Part shown: one piece after another, positions 23,160 to 34,634 of the stretch
Layout of the letters: every line of letters begins with the position of its first letter
How positions within the stretch are numbered: position 1 is the first letter of the stretch
Assembly: GCA_009746045.1 (NCBI GenBank)
Contig: RPFO01000310.1
Span: forward strand, 4,718,817-4,782,816
Origin: Mesostigma viride
Lineage: Eukaryota > Streptophyta > Mesostigmatophyceae > Mesostigmatales > Mesostigmataceae
Direction of reading: 5' to 3'
DNA length: 64,000 bases
Position numbers and translations under genes: made by a program
The notes under the pieces: model-generated
Seen by the model: only the letters and a program-made list of their open reading frames with translations
Told to the model about the DNA's origin: nothing
Databases searched by the model: none

Positions 23160-23895
23160 CCGGCCCCTCCGGGGCTTCATCCTTGATCACCAGCGCAGTA
23201 AGCCACTTGTCGAGCTCCTTGCTCATCCTGATGTCGGCACACATTCCGTCGCTGCGCACGCGTGCTTCTAGCCGGAGAGCCGGAGCGACGCAGAGATAGC
23301 AATTCACAAGCTCGGGCTGGCGTGACGGTGGCCAATCCTCAACGTTGAGCGTGAAATGCAGGGGGTCATGCTTATCCCGCTTCCAAATCCGAACGGGAAG
23401 AATGCCGTTCCCGGCGAGGAACAGCTCCTTCTCCCGTCCGTTCCGGCCCTCGACCCACCTCTCGAAGTTCTCGTCTAACACGATCGGCCCGGCTTCGCTT
23501 ACAACCTCAGCCAACCAGAACGGGTGGATGGGATCGTGATCCGTGTCCTTGTCCGATGGAACTGCCACATAGTCGTGGAGTCTCATCTGCCGGCCCATCG
23601 CCTCCCGCTTGTCCTTCAGCTGCTCCCCCCGCGTCACCATGCGAACCGGAGGGTTGGGCTGGCTCGGTGGCAGCAAACGGACAGTTTTCATCGAGCTTCC
23701 TGCATCATTGAACTCGATGATAAACGACCACTCGCTTAGACATCCCTCAAACCGCCCAGCCAAACAGGGCGGACAGTAGCAGGAATAGCGCCTAATCATC
23801 AAAAGGCCAGGGTCGGACTTGTCCAGTCGCCACCAATGCGCCTTCTTGATGCCAGGCACCTCCTCAACCTCCGCGCGTCGGCCGGACTCGACGTC
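23160..23895 (-). CDS. Transposase of the 42-kb element, last exon (C-terminal part)
   Basis: The acceptor is GATGGCAG before GACGTCGAG on the minus strand (exon starts about 23895). It encodes about 244 residues: HWWRLDKSDPG, then a Cys cluster CYCPPCLAGRFEGC (C-x-C-x2-C-x7-C), then a mixed alpha/beta-looking region ending DEAPEGP. Copia B is inserted there (duplication CCGGC). On the other side of copia B only a few codons remain before a stop at about 13339, so the insertion removes almost nothing except continuity. The link to the DDD exon is inferred from strand, spacing and intron signals. Confidence 0.65.
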
Positions 23896-23966
23896 CTGCC
23901 ATCAAATAGTTAGGACAAAAAGAATACCGTTCAAATTAGCAAAATTGACCAAAAACCAATAAAACA

Positions 23967-24060
23967 GGGTATAGCTGCAGAGAGACCCCTTAAAAAAAAA
24001 ATTAACGACAAGACATCAAGTGATCAAAATTCGACACAGGGTATAGCTGCAGAGAGACCC
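23967..24060. repeat. CTGCAG-centred 22-bp palindromes, two copies in an intron
   Basis: Copies at 23967-23988 and 24039-24060, each GGGTATAGCTG plus CAGAGAGACCC. The second is preceded by GATCAAAATTCGACACAG, which also precedes the copies at 27769 and 27848 (one base different there). Confidence 0.85.
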
Positions 24061-24369
24061 CACACAACGGTATGAAAGTGCCAAAAAATGCCCTTATAAG
24101 CCCTACAAGGAGCAAATTGAGTCCAAACATGCTAGATATTGGTAGGCAGCATGTCCATGACACCAGTAAAAGGAATTTGACTTTCCAGAATTTTCCGACA
24201 TCGGTTGGTCTATTTTTGGCATGTCTATTTTTAGCAACTTTCCAGATTTTAATACAAACAAATACCATTTGATATGCAAATAAAGAGCTCCTGACCTGGC
24301 TGTTTGCATGTAGGCTTATGCTCATGTCTACCAACTGTGCACCAGGTCCCATGGTCATCTGACCTCATT

Positions 24370-24900
24370 TGGTGACAAACTGCCACCAAATGCTAGCAAA
24401 AACACACCGTTTCACCACATCTCATAGCAGTTTCCATAGAAGGTGTGTTCAGTCGAGGCTGGAAATTTGCAATCACGTTACACATCATAAATGTAGACAT
24501 GGCACAAAAAATCAGGTCCATCGTACTGTATTTGGTAACAAAATGCCACCAAATGCTAGCAAAAATGCGCGTTTTTCGCGTTTTTTTTACACATTTCATG
24601 TCAGTTTTCATACAAGATGTGCTCAGTTGGGGCTGGAAACTTGCAAGCATATTAAATATCATCATTGTAGACATTGCACAAAAATCCAGGTCTGTTGTAC
24701 TTCATTCATTGACAGCTCGCTAACAAATGTGAGCAAAAATGTGCGTTTTTTGCATTTCCGCCACATTTCTTGCAGTTTCCCATGCAAGATGTGCTCAGGT
24801 GAGGCTGAAAACAAGCGCCCATGTTAATCATCATGTCATTTCAGACATTGCACAAAACTTCAGGTCCATCAAGTGTCATTGGGTTCACTGGTCCATGCAA
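24370..24900 (+). repeat. Degenerate tandem repeat, about 170-bp period
   Basis: Three diverged units sharing CCACCAAATGCTAGCAAAAA, a CATTTC/TTTCCAT stretch, GTGCTCAG...GGCTGGAAA and CACAAAAATCAGGTCC. No coding potential. Confidence 0.65.
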
Positions 24901-24949
24901 CACCTGCCAGTTTCCAGCTAATCACTCAACCTTGGATGCAAAGTTCTTT

Positions 24950-26560
24950 AGTAACGGTATGGCCAACTCCCACCAACTGTGTTGCTAACTGTTCAGACCT
25001 TGCACAGATAATATAACACAACTTTTGTGACACATAGACAAAGATATATGAACATGAACAGTGGCTAGACATGGTTGTATATATGTGCATACGGCCATGC
25101 TAAGGCAATTTTCAAGTAGGGGCTTGTTAGACATAAGAACTGCCAGCTGTAACGTCGGCTAGCATGATCAGTTCAAACCCACAGCACGCACGGTAGTCGC
25201 AAACTCAGCTTGGCAATGTAATAATCTAATCATGCCAGGCGTCTCGGCCGTCGGCATGGTTGCGATGTGTTTTGTGCGCCTTGATTTGGTAGCAGCACAT
25301 CCCTTGGCAACCGGCCCGCCTGACCAAGGTTGCCACACATGGTCCTCTGCATCACCATGGATGCCCCCATGTCCCTGTCTCTGTTATAGGGGCCCACGTT
25401 GCTGGCAACGCAGCTTCCAAGTTGGACTAGATCTCCTCAGCCAGCGCTGTGGTGCAATTAGCCAGACAGCTCATACACTGCTCAGTTGCTACCTCGAGGT
25501 TGCCGGCTTGAAATGTGCCACCAAAGGACTGCACTTGGCCGCCATCATACCTAGCATGAAGAAGCCACTGCACATCCCCGGTGAGCCGCTTGGCCACCAT
25601 ACCGCAGTTGTCTTCAACAGATAGTGCAAGCCCAATGGCCTCTACATAGGCACATGCATCGTGCTCATGCTCTTGCTCTGGCCCTTGTCAACATGAGATG
25701 CATGCCCATGCATGCTTCACCATGTTTCTCCAAGCCATCCGTGACTACTTGCTTCAGATATGTCATTCAACTCCTGCACGTCCTCAGCCAGACTGTCAAA
25801 CTAGCTGGGGCCCCATCCCTCACTTTGGTGAGGACTGCGATTCTGGCTAGCAGCTTAGCGATCGTGCGTGGTTGTGCCTGAGTTTCTGGGTGAGTGGCAG
25901 TGGCATTGGAGCAAGAGGTGTTGAGCATGTGCGTGTGTCTATCCACTTGACAAACAACCCCTCCCAGCCCTGACATTGAGGAGTTTGGCCATGTGCCAGG
26001 TTGCCAGAATTCCGCAAACATGCATCATAGGGAAATAAAGGATTGCTGGTTGTGCACACGACATGAGAAAACAAAACACACATACCTGTCAGGAGGGCAG
26101 GCTTGGGTTGCTTCATTGGCGCTGGTTGCAGCGTGCGTAATAATAGCCCGCCATTGGCTCATTTACCCGTGCCCTTGGCCAGCACGCACAGCCTGAACTG
26201 CATGAACTGCATGGATGCGGCCGTCCAGGATGCCCTCTGCTCATCATTCAGGGGTATGAAGGCAGCTTGGATGCTGGTGTGTAAGGCAGCTTGTGCATCG
26301 GTGTTTGCCGCCCGGTCCTGTGGCAGCACAGGTAGCTGGCCTAGCCCGGCCACTGTCCTCTCTCCGCTCTCACGCAATATGCCACCCTCTCCACAAACCA
26401 TGACAGTTCTCATGTGCATGCATGTCTTAAGATGCTTGTTGAAGGCAGATGCTTTCAGCTTAGAGACGGTGGGCACGTATGCAGTGGGTTTTATGGACTC
26501 ACAAGCATGCATGTGAAGCCATCGAGCATCCAAGAAAGCCACCAATTGCTTCTGGGTTTT
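24950..26560. other. Non-coding interior of the 24-27.7 kb TIR element
   Basis: Several short frames on both strands but none with convincing protein character. Rich in GCATG and short dispersed motifs. Confidence 0.5.
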
Positions 26561-26599
26561 CCATCAATCTTCGTGGTCAACCATGTCATGCAACATTAC

Positions 26600-27480
26600 T
26601 TGCCGTGAGCACAATGCCAATAAATTGCAGCATGTACAACTAGAGCAAAGCAACAGCTTTGTGATCCATAGCCCTGCCTGCAAATCATTGCCATCGGCGG
26701 CAATAGCGCTGCAAGGCTGCCAGCCAGCCCGTATCTTGCCCGCAATCCGTCATGCACCCTCCCTAATATCCGTGTGAAGAATTCCTTGACATCCCTAGCC
26801 TCTAAGGTAACCTGTACGTCGCTGATGTGAAGAAAAGGCTCGCCATGAAACCGTAGCTCGCTATACGATTCATGACGCACCTCCCGTAAGATAAGAAGAT
26901 GACCAAAAGAGAAACTCCGGAGATGGGGAACTGGTAACATATTCATCCGTGACAAGGTCAGGGATTCAACAAGGAGTGAATTGGCCCGTAGATTTGAATA
27001 AGGGAACATACCGCTCGGAGGTATCCATGTCTGCCGTGCGCTTGATGTCTGTTTCGCACACCCCGCCGCAGAAACTCGTTCCGGCATTCACCTGCTGACC
27101 GCAGTTTGTGCATGTCCAGAGGCTGATAAAAGCCCCAGCATCGTGGGGGTCTTTAGAGTCCACAAAGCCTGCATTAAACATGACGTTCGGGGCAAACGCA
27201 GATATATACGAAGTATGGGTCTGCCAAGCCTGACGCAGCCTTGAAATTGGTCGGAAATATGCGGTAGCTCAGGAAAAAAAAATTGCAGCGGTAATGAAGA
27301 AAGTCGTTCGGTCAAAGTCTTTAGAATTAAAAAATGCATCGTTTATGATGGAAACCCCGATCTTAGGGCGCACTTCATCGGGAAAATTTTTTGCTGCGGT
27401 CAGGTGGGGTCGAGAGAAAATCTGCGACCATTCAGGCACCCACCTATGAATGACGCAACATGCTGTTCGATTCCGCAAAT
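26600..27480 (-). CDS. Possible multi-exon gene of unknown function inside the TIR element
   Basis: Minus-strand stretches read like exons. One is VPEWSQIFSRPHLTAAKNFP with SIINDAFFNSKDFDRTTFF (27300-27440). The next is MFNAGFVDSKDPHDAGAF with a zinc-ribbon-like CTNCGQQVNAGTSFCGGVC (27030-27180), ending DMDTSER before GTATGT, a good donor. A third is LREVRHESYSELRFHGEPFL with RDVKEFFTRIL (26780-26900). Stops separate them, so splicing or decay is required. No family recognised; it could be the element's own gene or captured host exons. Confidence 0.4.
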
Positions 27481-27711
27481 TATATGGCGAAAAAAAAACA
27501 GTGGTGGATCGAATAACACCTTAGGAGGATAATCGTAAAATTTCAGCCTTGATAGTGCCTTTATACACGCTCAGCATCGCCTGCCAGACCGCCATGCCTG
27601 TCGCCCGGAATTCGGTCACTTTCGTGCACGCGCACACCAAAAATCGCATTTGGCGCCACTTTTCGGGTACCGCTTACGAGGGCAGATTTTGGCGCGGCTC
27701 GTACCGTTGTG

Positions 27712-27956
27712 CATTCGAATCATAATAACAACGTACGACAAGATATCAAGTGATCAAAATTCGACACAGGGTATAGCTGCAGAGAGACCCCATTCGAATC
27801 ATAATAACAACGTACGACAAGATATCAAGTGATCGAAATTCGACACAGGGTATAGCTGCAGAGAGACCCCTTCATACCGAAAGAACAAGCGAAATTTCAT
27901 ACCTAAAAGAAAAGCAACCCATGGACAGTATATAGGGTCTCTCTGCAGAGATACCT
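27712..27956. repeat. 79-bp tandem unit and three CTGCAG palindromes
   Basis: CATTCGAATCATAATAACAA...GACCCC is repeated twice (27712-27790 and 27791-27869), each ending with a palindrome (27769-27790 and 27848-27869). A third, GGGTCTCTCTG plus CAGAGATACCT, lies at 27935-27956. Confidence 0.85.
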
Positions 27957-28031
27957 TTATTGGGTTTGAATTTTTATAGAACAGCGGCAGTTGACGTCTT
28001 AAAACCTGAAATAACACAAAATTCCGTACCG

Positions 28032-30431
28032 GGGGTAAAAGGAAGAAGTGGCGAGTGACGTTCTCGGCCCGCGCGCGGGCCGACTCCCTGCTCGATGTCT
28101 TGCCGCCCTGCCAGTTCTGGTTCAAGTAGGCGACTAGCTGGTGGGTCTCAAGTATGTGCTGGTTTTCGGCAGAGTGCAATCATACGCCGTATAATACGGT
28201 ATAATACGGTATAATACGTAATACGCTGGCTTTGAGCGTATGATTCATACGTTATAATACGTTTTAGCGTATAATGACGTATAATACCGTATTATACCGT
28301 ATGATGCCGTGTTTTCCGCGTTTTTTTTACGTTTTGCGCGGCTAGGATGCCAGAACGACAGGGCAACGATTTGAAGCCACAGATTTCGTATCTCTACTAT
28401 AAGTACTGACCCGTCTGAACTTTCACAATTCGACGCGATCTTATTTTGACATTGTGGTGCACAGTGCGCGCACCGTGCGGAGGTGGCCATGGCGACGTGC
28501 GTTCCGTTAAAATATGGCTAATCCAGCGGGCGACAGGCGAAAAAATTAAGCCGATGGTTAAAAGTGATGTTCTATTATGATGTTTCATAGCAAGATCTGC
28601 ACTATTTGCAAATTCGCTGCCTTTGTTGGTACAGATTTGCACGGGGGTCTCATCCAACAATTTGGCCGCGATGAATAATCTAGCATGTGTGCCTGCGACG
28701 GTAGAACTCGATATTCGTGGGTTATTTTGATGCAGCAAGAGCCGTTTAGTAACGGACACCATGAAAATAACCTAAGCATCTTCGATCTGCGGCCATTTCC
28801 TGTCATTTCTAAAATGATTTCGTTCAGGCCTGCGCGATCCGCGGTTAATCCATCCATGGCTGGCTGGCTTTTCTTGCGCGCCTGGGTAGGAAATAATGCC
28901 GGCCGTGGTACGTTGATTTGCCGCATGTCACCGCCCAGTCTGTTTGCGCTCTTAATGAACCTGGCATGAAACTTTTTGCGCCGTTTCTGGGTTTTTCTTG
29001 CTATTTTGTTCTCCACTTGTTGCAGTTGTGCTATCAGATTTTCCGCAGCTTTCAATGGTTTTCCTTACGCTGCGTATGCCATGCTTCCTAAAGCTACCCA
29101 GAATTGATCGGGCAGTTATCTGGCTTTGCTACGCTTCCTGTATGGAGGTTTTCACACGGTAGACATTCTATATTGCGTAGTCAAGGACCCTAGCTGCCTG
29201 GGAGCGGCATCACCGTTGCAAGGAGCTGGCGAGCTCATAGACGCCTGTCATGCTCTTCAGCCTGCTGGAAAACAAGGTTGTTGTATGGAAGGTGAGAATA
29301 TGTGAGTTACTTATTATCACATCCCCACCTGTTTAGCCATGTTTAACATGTTGGCCCCTTGCTGGCCCACTGCACGGTCCCCTAGTTATTGCTGGCCTTT
29401 TTACCATATATAATTACTTGCATCAAAGTGAAGGCACCCAAGTAAACATAACCAATATAAAGCCACATATATACAGTTATACACATGCACACAATTATGC
29501 ATGCGCACGTTTACATTCTCAGTATTACATGCAATATATCGATCGTGTCCACAATATCCACCGTATAGAGTATAGCCGAGGGTAGGGCAACCTTGGATTA
29601 TGTCCAAAACAGTGTTAAAAACATGTGGATTGATGGTGGGTGTCTTAAAATGTGTAAAATCAGAGTATTCTAAGTGTGTCCGTACGAAAACGTATAATAC
29701 CGTATTATACCGTATTATACCGTATTATACATTATACTCCACCGTGACCGTATAACGCGTATAACGTACGATTGCACTCTGGTTTTCGGGAATCCTCTGC
29801 ATTTCCCTCAAGACGCACTTGCACTTCGCTCCTTGACCATCCACCTCCCCCTTCCCATGCTGCTCCCCCATGTAGTGGAACTCAAAGGCCTGCAGGTCGG
29901 GATCCCCCATGAGCAGACCGTTAATCTGGTTAATCACGTACCTGGACTTAAACTGCACCGCGCAGTTGTCCGAGCACATGTACAGGTTTCGCACCTCTAC
30001 CCCTACTTCTACCCGCAGGGTTTCCAGAATCTTGCGAAGAGCGTATACGAGTGCGCGCTCGCCCCGCTTGATACTGGAATCCCCCAGGAAAAAGAAGACG
30101 CGCTTTTCCAGCTCGCCGTTGAGCCGATAACGCACGATCATGGGCATCAGGATGTGGCTGCGCTTGTGGAAGTACTGCGACTGCAGTTGGACGTAGCTGC
30201 TGTTCTCGTAGTTCTCGGCCCAGTCGCCGTGCACGAGCACGTCCCCCTCTCTCAGATTCTTCTCCCGATCCTTGATTGTATCCGCCTGCGACCAGGCCGT
30301 AAAGCAGTGCACGGTGAACTTGTCCCACCTCTTAAGAATCTCGTCCCGCAGCTCAGCTGGGGTGGACCTCATTTGGACTTGCTCGGGCCGCTTCACCTTC
30401 TTCGCCGCCCTGCCATCGGTCTCGCCCTGTT
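28032..30431 (-). CDS. Transposase of the 42-kb element, DDD catalytic exon (split by a hAT element)
   Basis: The minus-strand exon follows the acceptor AAACAG/GGCGAG (about 30431). Putative catalytic aspartates: GDWAENYE (Asp codon about 30225), MCSDNCAVQFKSRY (about 29970) and GEQHGKGEVDGQG (about 29841). The pattern D...SDN-x-x-QFK-[SN]-R...HGKG-x-x-DG is, as I recall, typical of Sola-type DDD transposases. The chain runs to ENQ, is cut by the hAT insertion (28170-29781, 8-bp duplication), and resumes as HILETHQLVAYLNQNW to a donor at about 28031. With the hAT removed the frame is continuous. Family assignment needs a profile search. Confidence 0.7.
28170..29781. mobile_element. hAT-type element, 1,612 bp, in the transposase exon
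   Basis: Ends CAGAGTGCAATCATACG and the complement of CAGAGTGCAATCGTACG, with 8-bp target duplication GTTTTCGG (28162-28169 and 29782-29789). CAG-starting short TIRs and 8-bp duplications define hAT superfamily insertions. Subterminal DNA is full of GTATAATAC-type repeats at both ends. No hAT transposase is present, so it is non-autonomous. A related end sequence occurs at 61954. Confidence 0.88.
28480..29055 (-). pseudogene. Possible retroelement-type integrase remnant inside the hAT element
   Basis: Two overlapping minus-strand frames together resemble a decayed DDE integrase: PVQICTNKGSEFANSADL (28600-28660) looks like the conserved T-D-x-G-x-E-F region, with HARLFIAAKLL upstream, and the N-terminal frame has Lys/Arg-rich sequence. 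The Asp is replaced by Asn and the frame is broken. It could be chance; I give it as a weak call. Confidence 0.3.
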
Positions 30432-30588
30432 TCGCAAAGGTCCGCAGACAGTTTCGATTTGCAATAAAATCGCATTTCGATCAGATAACTGCAACTCACA
30501 AAGGGTCTCGCTGCAGCTATAGGTCACAAAAACAAAAAGTCAACGACATTTTAACGGAGAAATAAATTCGAAACCTACTCACCCTCAC
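30432..30588 (-). other. Transposase intron with one CTGCAG palindrome
   Basis: The donor GGGTGAGG/GTGAGTAGG lies at about 30588 and the acceptor GCGAAACAG at about 30432 on the minus strand, about 157 bp. It contains a diverged palindrome copy at 30503-30524. The coding frame is natural on both sides of it. Confidence 0.65.
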
Positions 30589-32060
30589 CCCTCGGGTCAC
30601 AGTCTGCTCCACCATCTCGAACTTGAACCAATTCAGAATCTCCGTGGAATTCTTGTCCCGATCACACTGCACCCAGTTACTATGGATGCCGCATGATTCC
30701 TCAGGACAGAACCCCTCCACACACGCCATCTTCAGTATGCGGTGAACCCTCTCCGTCCTCGGCACCCCATCTTCGTCCTCCACCAGCCTCTCAGAAATGT
30801 CGAGGTCTTCCAGGTCCCGTCCCCGCCATTCATCTTCCCCCTCCCCCTCTTCCATCCCCCGCCCATTCCGCCCCCTTCACGCAGCCCGTTATCCCTGCCG
30901 TCAGTCTCGGCGGACACCGGGCAGTGAAAGTGCTTGATCCAGTCCGTCGAGTGAATGGCTTTCCACATTCCGCAAGTACCGTCCGGCTGTCTGTACTTGG
31001 AGCATCCCGCACACTCCGCGCCACACTTGCAGTTCTTGCCGTGGTTCGCATTGCAGTGCTTGGTCCACGCCCCCATGGCCGACTGCATGGTGACGTGCTT
31101 CTCACACGCGCACAGGTTCCTCTCCTTCCACTTGCCCTTGATGCAATCGGGCGCGTATTTCCAGAAGGTCGTGTAGCCCACGTGAATGCCCACGTCCTTA
31201 TCATACTGGTCACTCCTTTTGTTCCAGTACGCGTGCTTTTCGAGAAAGTGATTGTACATGTCCTCCTTGGAGGTCATGTAATAGCGCGCTCCCTCAACGG
31301 CGACGAGCACCCCGCGATTGCCATGACCCTCCCTGCTGTAAGTGCGCTTGACATCCTTCATCTGGGAGGAGGCGCGCGACTCATCATCGTGCATCCACGC
31401 GTCCACTATCGCGTCAATCACGAAATTTGCGGCAAAGGGCGCCCCTTGCGAGCCTGCGCCTGTCTGAGGTAGTCCAACTTCTGCTGCCTTCGAATCGCGC
31501 GAATTCCGCGAATCTTCTTGGCGTCCATCCCCGTCAGGTTCTCCAACTCCGCGGCCGAAAACTCCTTCTCCAAGTCGTCACCACAGTAAAGCGTGGACAT
31601 CAGCACCATCCTGACGTCTCTGTCTGCGTCGCTTTTGGTCAGACCATCAAAAAAGCCGTTAATCCGAGCCACCCACAACCTGTTCAGTTCTGCCATCCGC
31701 TCCTGATTGTAAAGCTTTTTCGCCTCATCATGATACAGCCCGTGACCTAGTACAGCGGCCCTAGAGTTAAAGCCAGCAATCATCTGGTCGAAAGCCGGCC
31801 CTCGCCCCTCGGGTTTTGTCATCGCCTGAGCCGCTTCAAACGCCTGGTCAGCGAAATATTCCCCAATAACCCTCTTTGATTTCTTGTATTCTCCCGGCCG
31901 CTTGACTTCCTTGGCTTCAGGCTGCGCTGGATTCTGGTTCTCATCTCCGAAAACCCTTTTTGCGCCAGTTGGCTGCTTCGTCCCGGTGTTCAACTTAATT
32001 GCACTGAATCCTGGACGACCGGACGCAAGAGCGAAAACTCCCACCCGTTCGCGTGCTGCA
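30589..32060 (-). CDS. Transposase of the 42-kb element, N-terminal exon (frame-broken)
   Basis: Minus-strand coding with two apparent single-base breaks, near 31440 (in GGGG) and near 30860 (in GGGGG). It contains a helical N-terminal part (KRVFGDENQNPAQPEAK, LYNQERMAELNRLWVARINGFF), then ANFVIDAIVDAWMHDD, and a Cys/His-rich segment NLCACEKHVTM...KHCNANHGKNCKCGAECAGC that probably binds zinc. It ends ILNWFKFEMVEQTVTRGVR at the donor. A Cys-rich region ahead of the DDD core fits a DNA-binding role. The true start is unclear: a likely upstream mini-exon around 32456-32510 (ECSGRTNKRMSREG) is separated by an intron holding four palindromes. Confidence 0.6.
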
Positions 32061-32455
32061 TGCCATGACGACCGGCATAACGAAATCCATGCAAATCGAG
32101 TATCGTTGGGAAAAGCGACAATTACAGACAAAGTTCGAAAGTGTATCATTTTTTACCACGATTGGGGTCTAGCTGCAGCTAGACCCTTAGAGGGGCTTTT
32201 TCCGTTAGACGAAAAGATTACCTGATGTGGTGAACTTAGCATACCCCGACCAAGATTGGGGTCTCGCTGCAGCTAGACCCTTCATTGCGGCGTGCGATTG
32301 TTAAATCACAGACTTCTGATTCATTAATTTTATAGCAACCATAAAGAGGGTCTAGCTGCAGCGAGACCCATGAATTTAAGCTATTGCTTGTGGTCATAAA
32401 TGGTCTAGCTGCAGAGAGACCCCAATAAGGACGAAAAGATTTCAGGTTTTCCTCA
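32061..32455 (-). other. Probable 5' intron of the transposase gene with four CTGCAG palindromes
   Basis: Palindromes at 32165-32186 and 32259-32280, 32348-32369 and 32402-32422. The first is a perfect inverted repeat (GGGTCTAGCTG and its complement). The minus-strand donor GAAG/GTGAGG near 32455 and acceptor ATGCAG near 32061 are plausible splice sites. Confidence 0.55.
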
Positions 32456-33990
32456 CCTTCGCGGCTCATTCTCTTATTAGTTCTCCCAGAACACTCAGAT
32501 ACCTGCATGGCGAGAATAACAAAAATAACACAGTAGCATTGATAAAATTGTTTATCAGAAAATATATATACTAATTACAGTATATTTTGCAAAAGATTTT
32601 ATAATATATTGTGAATAGCATGGATTAATTCCACATACTTTAATAATATGGTATGTTAAAGTATATAGAATCATTATTTAGTAAATCATTTACAAGAAAA
32701 AGTGGTATAGACTATTATTATTATATAGTTCGGCAATCTATGATAGTAAGACATACCGGATGTCAGGTTTATCAGCGGCCTCCAGGGCTATAGCGTCTCG
32801 CTGCAGCGTGACCGTTTGGTGCTATGACTGATTTCAGTAGATGTGCAGAAAAAAATTTATTTCCATGACCACACCAGGAATCGAACCCAGAACCTCATTG
32901 TACATTTCTGCATGGTAACGATGTCAGCCAAACATCCGAATGTTCCCAGGTAAATGGGCTGGAGGTCGTCTCTTTTTATACCTGCGGCCACAAGCACGGG
33001 TGACGGCATATTGGATGTCGTCCAATCCGCTAGCTTGGTTCCAAAAGATGGGATCGAGCTTTTGCACCAGCGCCGCGCTTCCAGTTTTCAGTTCCGTGGG
33101 GAGGAACGAGGATGCCACGTTTCCAATTTTTTCAATACCGTTCAGCCCTGTGACGCCGCGTCCGGTTTGCGAATTGCGACCGTCCCATCGCCCATCGAAA
33201 AAGAAGCGCAGCCGCAGAGAGACCCCATAGCTAATAGTAACCAGCTGCAACCGTTTGCATGCTACCTGCTTTTTTACAACATCGCTTTGCTACCTGTGCA
33301 TAACGAAAGGAAATCGGTCTTCAAGCAATTAAGGCAATCAGTCTTCATTTTCCCGCATAAAGAAAAAAGGTGAGCTTTTGCCGCATCGTGGATGGTAGGC
33401 TGACAAAGTTTGTTCTATCAAAAACGGCAACTAAACAGCGCATGCACGCCGACGACACACTTAGCCAGCTGGGCGAAGACATGTCCTTGCTGCCATCGCA
33501 AGAAACTCTATGTTACAGCAAGAGTGATAAAAATGTCTGGCTTCCTTCTTTTCGTTGCTAGCTAAACCCTGCAGACATCTCGGTAGAGTCAGCTAAGCCG
33601 ATCCTAATCCACATCTGGCATCCATCCCTTTAGTCTAGTTGCCATGGAGCGTTTCTTGGTCTCGCACATGTCGATCATGGTGGTGCTAGGCTTTCAATTG
33701 GGTCACCCTTTCCATGTTTGCTATGCCTTTGGTCTGGTTAGGTTATAGGTGTAGATGTGCACATACTGCATTTGCTGCGTTTCTAATCGGTGCTCCTGTT
33801 TGATGCTTTTTTTCCCCTTCATATATATATCGTTTCGACGTTTGCATGCTACCTGCCGGATTATAACATCGGACGTTGCTACCTACCTGCATAACGATAG
33901 TTTGCAAGAAATCTTCATTTTGCCGAAACACAAAAAAAGGTGATCTTTTGCCGCAACGTGGATGGTAGGCTGACTAAAATTGTGCTGCTA
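32456..33990. other. Upstream region of the transposase gene: AT-rich spacer, tRNA-like remnant, 150-bp direct repeat
   Basis: 32520-32760 is very AT-rich and may be promoter DNA. Degenerate palindromes occur near 32793 and 33215. On the minus strand 32861-32935 has a tRNA-like 3' half with GGTTCTGGGTTCGATTCC but no matching acceptor 5' strand, so it is a SINE or pseudo-tRNA. A direct repeat of about 150 bp (GTTTGCATGCTACCTGC ... GTGGATGGTAGGCTGAC) occurs at 33256-33407 and 33841-33976, the second copy abutting the minisatellite. No convincing gene. Confidence 0.55.
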
Positions 33991-34634
33991 CGTATCAATA
34001 CATGTGGGGGGGTGCTGCTACGTATCAATACATGTGGGGGGGTGATGCTACGTATCAATACACGTGGGGGGGTGCTGCTACGTATCAATACACGTGGGGG
34101 GTGATGCTACGTATCAATACATGTGGGGGGTGCTGCTACGTATCAATACATGTGGGGGGGGATGCTACGTATCAATACATGTGGGGGGTGCTGCTACGTA
34201 TCAATACATGTGGGGGGGGCTGCTACGTATCAATACATGTGGGGCGGTGCTGCTACGTATCAATACATGTGGGGGGGTGCTGCTACGTATCAATACATGT
34301 GGGGGGTGCTGCTACGTATCAATACATGTGGGGGGGTGCTGCTACATATCAATACACGTGGGGGGGGATGCTACGTATCAATACATGTGGGGGGGGATGC
34401 TACGTATCAATACATGTGGGGGGGTGCTGCTACGTATCAATACATGTGGGGGGTGCTGCTACGTATCAATACATGTGGGGGGGTGCTGCTACGTATCAAT
34501 ACATGTGGGGGGTGCTGCTACGTATCAATACATGTGGGGGGGTGCTGCTACGTATCAATACACGTGGGGGGGTGCTGCTACGTATCAATACATGTGGGGG
34601 GTGCTGCTACGTATCAATACATGTGGGGGGGTGC
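33991..34634 (+). repeat. 30-31 bp minisatellite, left part (split by copia A)
   Basis: About 21 units of GCTGCTACGTATCAATACATG followed by TGGGGGGG(G)T, with variable G-run length and occasional CACGTG or GATGC variants. It continues at 42467 across copia A. Long open frames here are repeat artefacts. Confidence 0.95.

Larger units (their letters stand above)
24063..27711. mobile_element. TIR element, 3,649 bp, possibly EnSpm/CACTA-like
   Basis: Ends CACAACGGTATGA (24063) and the complement of CACAACGGTACGA (27711). The dinucleotide CA is duplicated (24061-24062 and 27712-27713). Removing it restores a 79-bp repeat unit of the intron exactly, since the same sequence is found uninterrupted next door (27791-27870). 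CAC-starting ends and 2-bp duplication are compatible with EnSpm/CACTA-type transposition. No transposase was recognised. Confidence 0.7.
23896..28031 (-). other. Transposase intron with CTGCAG palindromes, expanded by a TIR element
   Basis: The donor (about 28031) reads CCG/GTACGG and the acceptor (about 23896) CAG/GACG on the minus strand. Without the 3.65-kb insertion at 24063-27711 the intron is about 0.48 kb. It holds five palindrome copies: 23967-23988, 24039-24060, 27769-27790, 27848-27869 and 27935-27956. The first four share the form GGGTATAGCTG...AGAGAGACCC. Two copies belong to a 79-bp tandem unit (27712-27870). Confidence 0.6.

Noticed and set aside
29725-29830. End of the transposase chain as SAIVRYTRYTV
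   Set aside because: Those residues come from the hAT terminal repeat; the natural continuation lies beyond the hAT at 28169.
32861-32935. tRNA gene on the minus strand
   Set aside because: The T-arm and 3' acceptor are good, but no 5' acceptor strand pairs with it; called a tRNA-like remnant.
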